From the NCBI GenBank assembly GCA_029940175.1, contig JAOZRM010000134.1, positions 455-8,796 of the forward strand: a stretch of DNA of 8,342 nt, read 5' to 3'. Source of the DNA: Candidatus Sabulitectum sp. Lineage in GTDB: Bacteria; Fermentibacterota; Fermentibacteria; Fermentibacterales; JCC-6. Below are positions 5,798 to 8,342 of this stretch, piece by piece. Every line of letters starts with the position of its first letter. The first letter of the stretch is position 1. A model generated the notes under the pieces. The model worked only from the letters and a program-made list of their open reading frames with translations, was not told the DNA's origin and ran no database searches. Both the position numbers and the translations under genes were made by a program.

Positions 5798-5825
5798 AAA
5801 AAGGGGAAGACAGCTAAGCCTCCCC
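5798..5825 (-). terminator. Intrinsic terminator of the FadL-like gene
   Basis: On the minus strand GGGGAGG (5825-5819) pairs with CTTCCCC (5809-5803) with one G-T wobble and a nine-base loop, followed by TTTTT (5802-5798). It begins 22 nt after the stop codon. Confidence 0.82.
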
Positions 5826-5847
5826 CTGAAATATCAATGTCTGTGAA

Positions 5848-7128
5848 TCAGAAAGAAGCGTTAATTCCTGCAGCTGCAAAGAATACCTTTTTATCGAAGG
5901 ACTCACCTGTGTAGATCCCAACTCCCTCACCCTCGTTGAAGAAAGTGGTTCCACCTGCTATGGTGAAGTCGAAAACTTCATTGGCCTGCCAGTTGATTCC
6001 TCCTGAAAGAAGACCTGCATTGAGGTTGTATTCAAGGTCGGTGTAAGTGGTATCACAGCCTCCATAGTTGGAATAACTGTATCCCAGAGCACCTGCAAAG
6101 GCATCGTTGAACTGGTAACGACCACTGATGTTGGCTTCCCAGCCATCATTGTAGGCATCATCAATTCCATCATCCTCGCCCTGATCCGAAGCCTCTATGA
6201 AGTAGTAATTGGCAGAGCCTCCCAGTCGAAATTCATCATTAACCTGCATTTCCGCCCCAATAGCAGCAACTGCGGGAAGATCTCTTCTCTGCATTGCTCC
6301 GTTGGCCAGATACGGCATGATAGCATCCCATGTGGAAACTACATTTGCAGTGGCTTTAAAATCAAGAGCAGTCGCAGTCTCGTATCTGGCTGCCAGGTTG
6401 ATCTTGTCAGAAGGCATGTAGTCAACACTTATCACAGCTGACATACCGGTTGCTGCCCTGTCAACATCAAGATCGGCAGATGTGGTACCAACAGGTAAAC
6501 CGGTTGCAAGATCGACAACTGCAAAAGTTCCCTGGCCTTTGTAATTTCTGTGAGCTGAAGTAAATCTTCCTGACACTGCTCCACTGAAACTTTCATTGAA
6601 CGCATAGGCAACTCCAGCAATTCCTCTCATGTAGAAAGAAGTACCTTCCATGGAACCCTCACTCATTATTGCAATGTGCGTAGGGCCATACTGTGCCTGA
6701 ACCAGACCAGTCTGCAGTAAGGGCATGATGAACAGACCGTCGGCGTAATCTACACTTCCACCCCCGGCAGGGACGGTGAACCCGCCAAATGCAGCAATGT
6801 TACCTGTTTTGTACACTGCATAGAAATTAGGGATAAAAGGAGTGGCTTTTGTTGTGGAAACCTCTGTCTCCTCTGTTGCACCCAGGAAAGTGCCGGTTAT
6901 CGTGTAATCCTTACCAATGTACTGGCCGCTGAAATTCAGATGAATACCATCATCCATAAAAGCAAGACCTGCTGGATTGTAGGTAACTCCATCAGCACAG
7001 TCGGTGACTGCATTCCTGGATAATTCCATGAGATACTCAGCACTTCTTATTCCAAGTATGTCAATATTTCCCGCCATAATAACTCCGGAAAGCAGAACAA
7101 GAACCGCCGTTAACAAAAGACCTCTCAT
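5848..7128 (-). CDS. Outer-membrane beta-barrel of the FadL/OmpP1 type, probable transporter of hydrophobic compounds
   Basis: A 426-residue protein, close to the length of E. coli FadL. Residues 1-19 are a signal peptide (cleavage IMA|GN). The mature N-terminus has the family hallmark of an alpha-helical plug followed by DGVTYNPAGLAFM (46-58). Later come RRDLPAVAAIGAEM (281-294) and YNDGWEANISGRY (326-338), which match the conserved lP...lG and ddtWe...g..Y elements of the family as I know it. The body alternates polar and aromatic residues as in beta strands, and the protein ends in Phe, the usual recognition signal for barrel assembly. FadL relatives let long-chain fatty acids or aromatic hydrocarbons pass the outer membrane; the substrate here is unknown. 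An acidic loop at 317-325 (GEDDGIDDA) may be exposed or bind calcium. A very good AAGGAGGG (7132-7139) precedes the ATG. The lipoprotein gene lies 88 nt upstream with no terminator in between, so shared transcription is likely. Confidence 0.82.
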   Translation of the reverse strand: MRGLLLTAVLVLLSGVIMAGNIDILGIRSAEYLMELSRNAVTDCADGVTYNPAGLAFMDDGIHLNFSGQYIGKDYTITGTFLGATEETEVSTTKATPFIPNFYAVYKTGNIAAFGGFTVPAGGGSVDYADGLFIMPLLQTGLVQAQYGPTHIAIMSEGSMEGTSFYMRGIAGVAYAFNESFSGAVSGRFTSAHRNYKGQGTFAVVDLATGLPVGTTSADLDVDRAATGMSAVISVDYMPSDKINLAARYETATALDFKATANVVSTWDAIMPYLANGAMQRRDLPAVAAIGAEMQVNDEFRLGGSANYYFIEASDQGEDDGIDDAYNDGWEANISGRYQFNDAFAGALGYSYSNYGGCDTTYTDLEYNLNAGLLSGGINWQANEVFDFTIAGGTTFFNEGEGVGIYTGESFDKKVFFAAAGINASF

Positions 7129-7169
7129 TATCCCTCCTTGGTGAATAGCGTGTAAACTGCTTCTAAGGC

Positions 7170-7198
7170 AATCTACCCACAGAAGGAAGTCCGGTCAA
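7170..7198 (-). promoter_or_regulatory. Candidate promoter of the FadL-like gene
   Basis: Minus-strand TTGACC (7198-7193) and TAGATT (7175-7170) are exactly 17 bp apart, matching five and four of six bases. The start would be near 7163, giving a leader of about 35 nt. It would allow the porin gene to be expressed apart from the upstream lipoprotein gene. Confidence 0.45.
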
Positions 7199-7216
7199 CG
7201 GAAACAAAACTGAATC

Positions 7217-8329
7217 TTACAGACTGAGTATCAATACTCTCGGGTAATCATCCGGGTTCATGTTAAAGGCTGCCATGCCATTGGGTGTTATAACGAAATT
7301 GAAATCAGACAGATTAAGATCGGGGTCGACAATTACAGTTTCCACAGGTTCCGTCGCTCCTGATGGAAACAGATCAAAGGTGGGGCTGGATTCCCATCCC
7401 CGCTGAACCCATAGATTGCCGCTGGCATCCAGTCCTGTTGAACCTGTTGCATAGTAGAAGGCAGGTGGCTCATAAGTTGCACCTGCAAGCCTGCCTCCTC
7501 TTCCAGAAGCGGCCATGCCCTGCATTCTGTATTCGTATGCCTGAATGTCCTCTTCCAGGTCCTCGTCGGACTTAACAACCGGTGTATATCCCGGAAAAGT
7601 CAGATTGTACATCTCTGAACCATCCAGTGGATACACAGAAACAACGTACTCTTCACTTACTGGAGCTGAGTAGTAGAGATTGCTCCTGTCTGAAACCAGC
7701 CCTGCCTGGGGCATCATAATTCTCTGTATCATGTTCTCGGGTGAAAAGTCATCCTCTTTTTCAAAAAATACATGGATGGAGTCCGTATTTTCCTCCCAGA
7801 GAGCCACTGAAGTTGTTAAGATTCCCGCGTCTCTGTTGAACCCACCCTGCTCTCCGGCAAAGCCTGTTCCCGCTGCAGTGATAACAAATGGTGCTCTTGT
7901 GGTGAAATTTGTTATGGTTTCAGCATGTTGAAGGCCGCTGTCGAAGACTTCAACTTCCCTGCTGAATGGATCAGTAACTGCAATTCTGCCGTCATTCAGA
8001 CAGGCAAGACCTCTGGGATTCAGAAACTCACCGGGAGCTTCACCCTCTCCACCGAAGTTACCAAGAAAGTCTCCTTCAGGAGAAAAAAGACTTACTTGTT
8101 TTTTTTGTGTATCAAGAACTGCAAGATTGCCATCCTCTGTGAAATCCACGTCCTGAATTACACCGAAGACAAAATTGGAATCACCAAGTTCAACTCCGAT
8201 TTCTGCAGTAACAAGCAGCATTGGCGTTCCTGGTTCAACAGGATCGATATCAGATACTGTTACTGAAGGTTCGGAATTACCACAGCCCATTAACACAAGA
8301 ATAAGTGCTGATACTATGAAACATTTCAT
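7217..8329 (-). CDS. Lipoprotein with NHL/6-bladed beta-propeller repeats
   Basis: A 370-residue protein. The N-terminus MKCFIVSALILVLMGC has a lipobox (LMGC) with the acylated Cys at 16, and residues +2/+3 (Asn, Ser) are not the inner-membrane retention Asp, so outer-membrane anchoring is plausible. The rest is a beta-propeller: repeats of the NHL kind are visible at 56-90 (DVDFTEDGNLAVLD, then QVSLFSPEGDFLGNFG), 98-130 (GEFLNPRGLACLNDGRIAVT) and near the end (STGLDASGNLWVQRG, 297-311). A charged helical stretch (254-270) interrupts the propeller. Such lipoproteins usually bind proteins or glycans; none has a predictable reaction and I see no catalytic motif. The start ATG at 8329 follows GGGAGAG. 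It is probably the first gene of a unit with the FadL-like barrel and may be its partner, but this rests only on proximity. Confidence 0.82.
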   Translation of the reverse strand: MKCFIVSALILVLMGCGNSEPSVTVSDIDPVEPGTPMLLVTAEIGVELGDSNFVFGVIQDVDFTEDGNLAVLDTQKKQVSLFSPEGDFLGNFGGEGEAPGEFLNPRGLACLNDGRIAVTDPFSREVEVFDSGLQHAETITNFTTRAPFVITAAGTGFAGEQGGFNRDAGILTTSVALWEENTDSIHVFFEKEDDFSPENMIQRIMMPQAGLVSDRSNLYYSAPVSEEYVVSVYPLDGSEMYNLTFPGYTPVVKSDEDLEEDIQAYEYRMQGMAASGRGGRLAGATYEPPAFYYATGSTGLDASGNLWVQRGWESSPTFDLFPSGATEPVETVIVDPDLNLSDFNFVITPNGMAAFNMNPDDYPRVLILSL

Positions 8330-8342
8330 GATGCTCTCCCTT

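Noticed and set aside
7189..7202. Small palindrome TCCG-GTCAA-CGGA before the FadL-like gene
   Set aside because: The stem is only four base pairs and overlaps the -35 box; too short to call an operator or terminator.
7925..8266. 113-codon open frame on the plus strand opposite the lipoprotein gene
   Set aside because: It is a shadow of the well-supported lipoprotein frame and lacks a ribosome binding site.

Overview
The window looks like a chromosomal piece of an uncultivated or little-studied Gram-negative bacterium of the FCB superphylum. Two secreted peptidases carry C-terminal sorting domains of the type IX secretion system (T9SS). There is also an outer-membrane beta-barrel with a C-terminal Phe, a lipobox lipoprotein and a periplasmic Spy/CpxP-like protein, all pointing to a diderm envelope. 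Most genes have clear Shine-Dalgarno sequences (AAGGAGGG, AAAGGAG, GGAGAGG) and at least two have TTGAC-type -35 boxes. Both traits fit poorly with typical Bacteroidota. A T9SS-bearing candidate phylum such as Fermentibacterota or a relative is my best guess, but this is inference from style, not a phylogenetic result. No mobile element, CRISPR array, tRNA or rRNA was seen.

Region 1 (1-659): the 5' part of a leftward TetR-family repressor gene cut by the window edge. A perfect 8-2-8 inverted repeat sits directly downstream of its -10 box, a textbook autorepression layout. The 215-nt divergent intergenic region also holds a hairpin followed by T6, and an 11-bp inverted repeat whose right arm covers the ribosome binding site of the next gene.

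Region 2 (660-4846): two tandem, clearly paralogous rightward genes for gingipain-like (family C25) cysteine peptidases of 673 and 674 residues. Each has a short signal peptide, a propeptide, a catalytic domain with the GHG histidine and the SIAC cysteine, and a type A T9SS sorting domain. Each gene is followed by its own hairpin. Divergence between the copies is greatest between the catalytic His and Cys, suggesting that substrate preference has split after duplication.

Region 3 (4846-8329): a leftward run of envelope genes. In transcription order these are a beta-propeller lipoprotein, a FadL/OmpP1-type outer-membrane protein, a terminator, a Spy/CpxP-like periplasmic protein, another strong terminator, and an unrecognised 77-residue protein. 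The lipoprotein and FadL-like gene may be co-transcribed, with an extra promoter between them. The Spy-like gene stands alone behind a direct repeat with 10-bp period (GTAAC-N5-GTAAC) that resembles a response-regulator site such as the CpxR box.

Taken together, the window encodes surface and secreted functions: exported proteolysis, probable uptake of hydrophobic compounds, and periplasmic stress protection. I did not find a clearly new multi-gene system. The most promising leads are the diversified peptidase pair with its unusual leader, and the Spy-like gene with its response-regulator-like operator.
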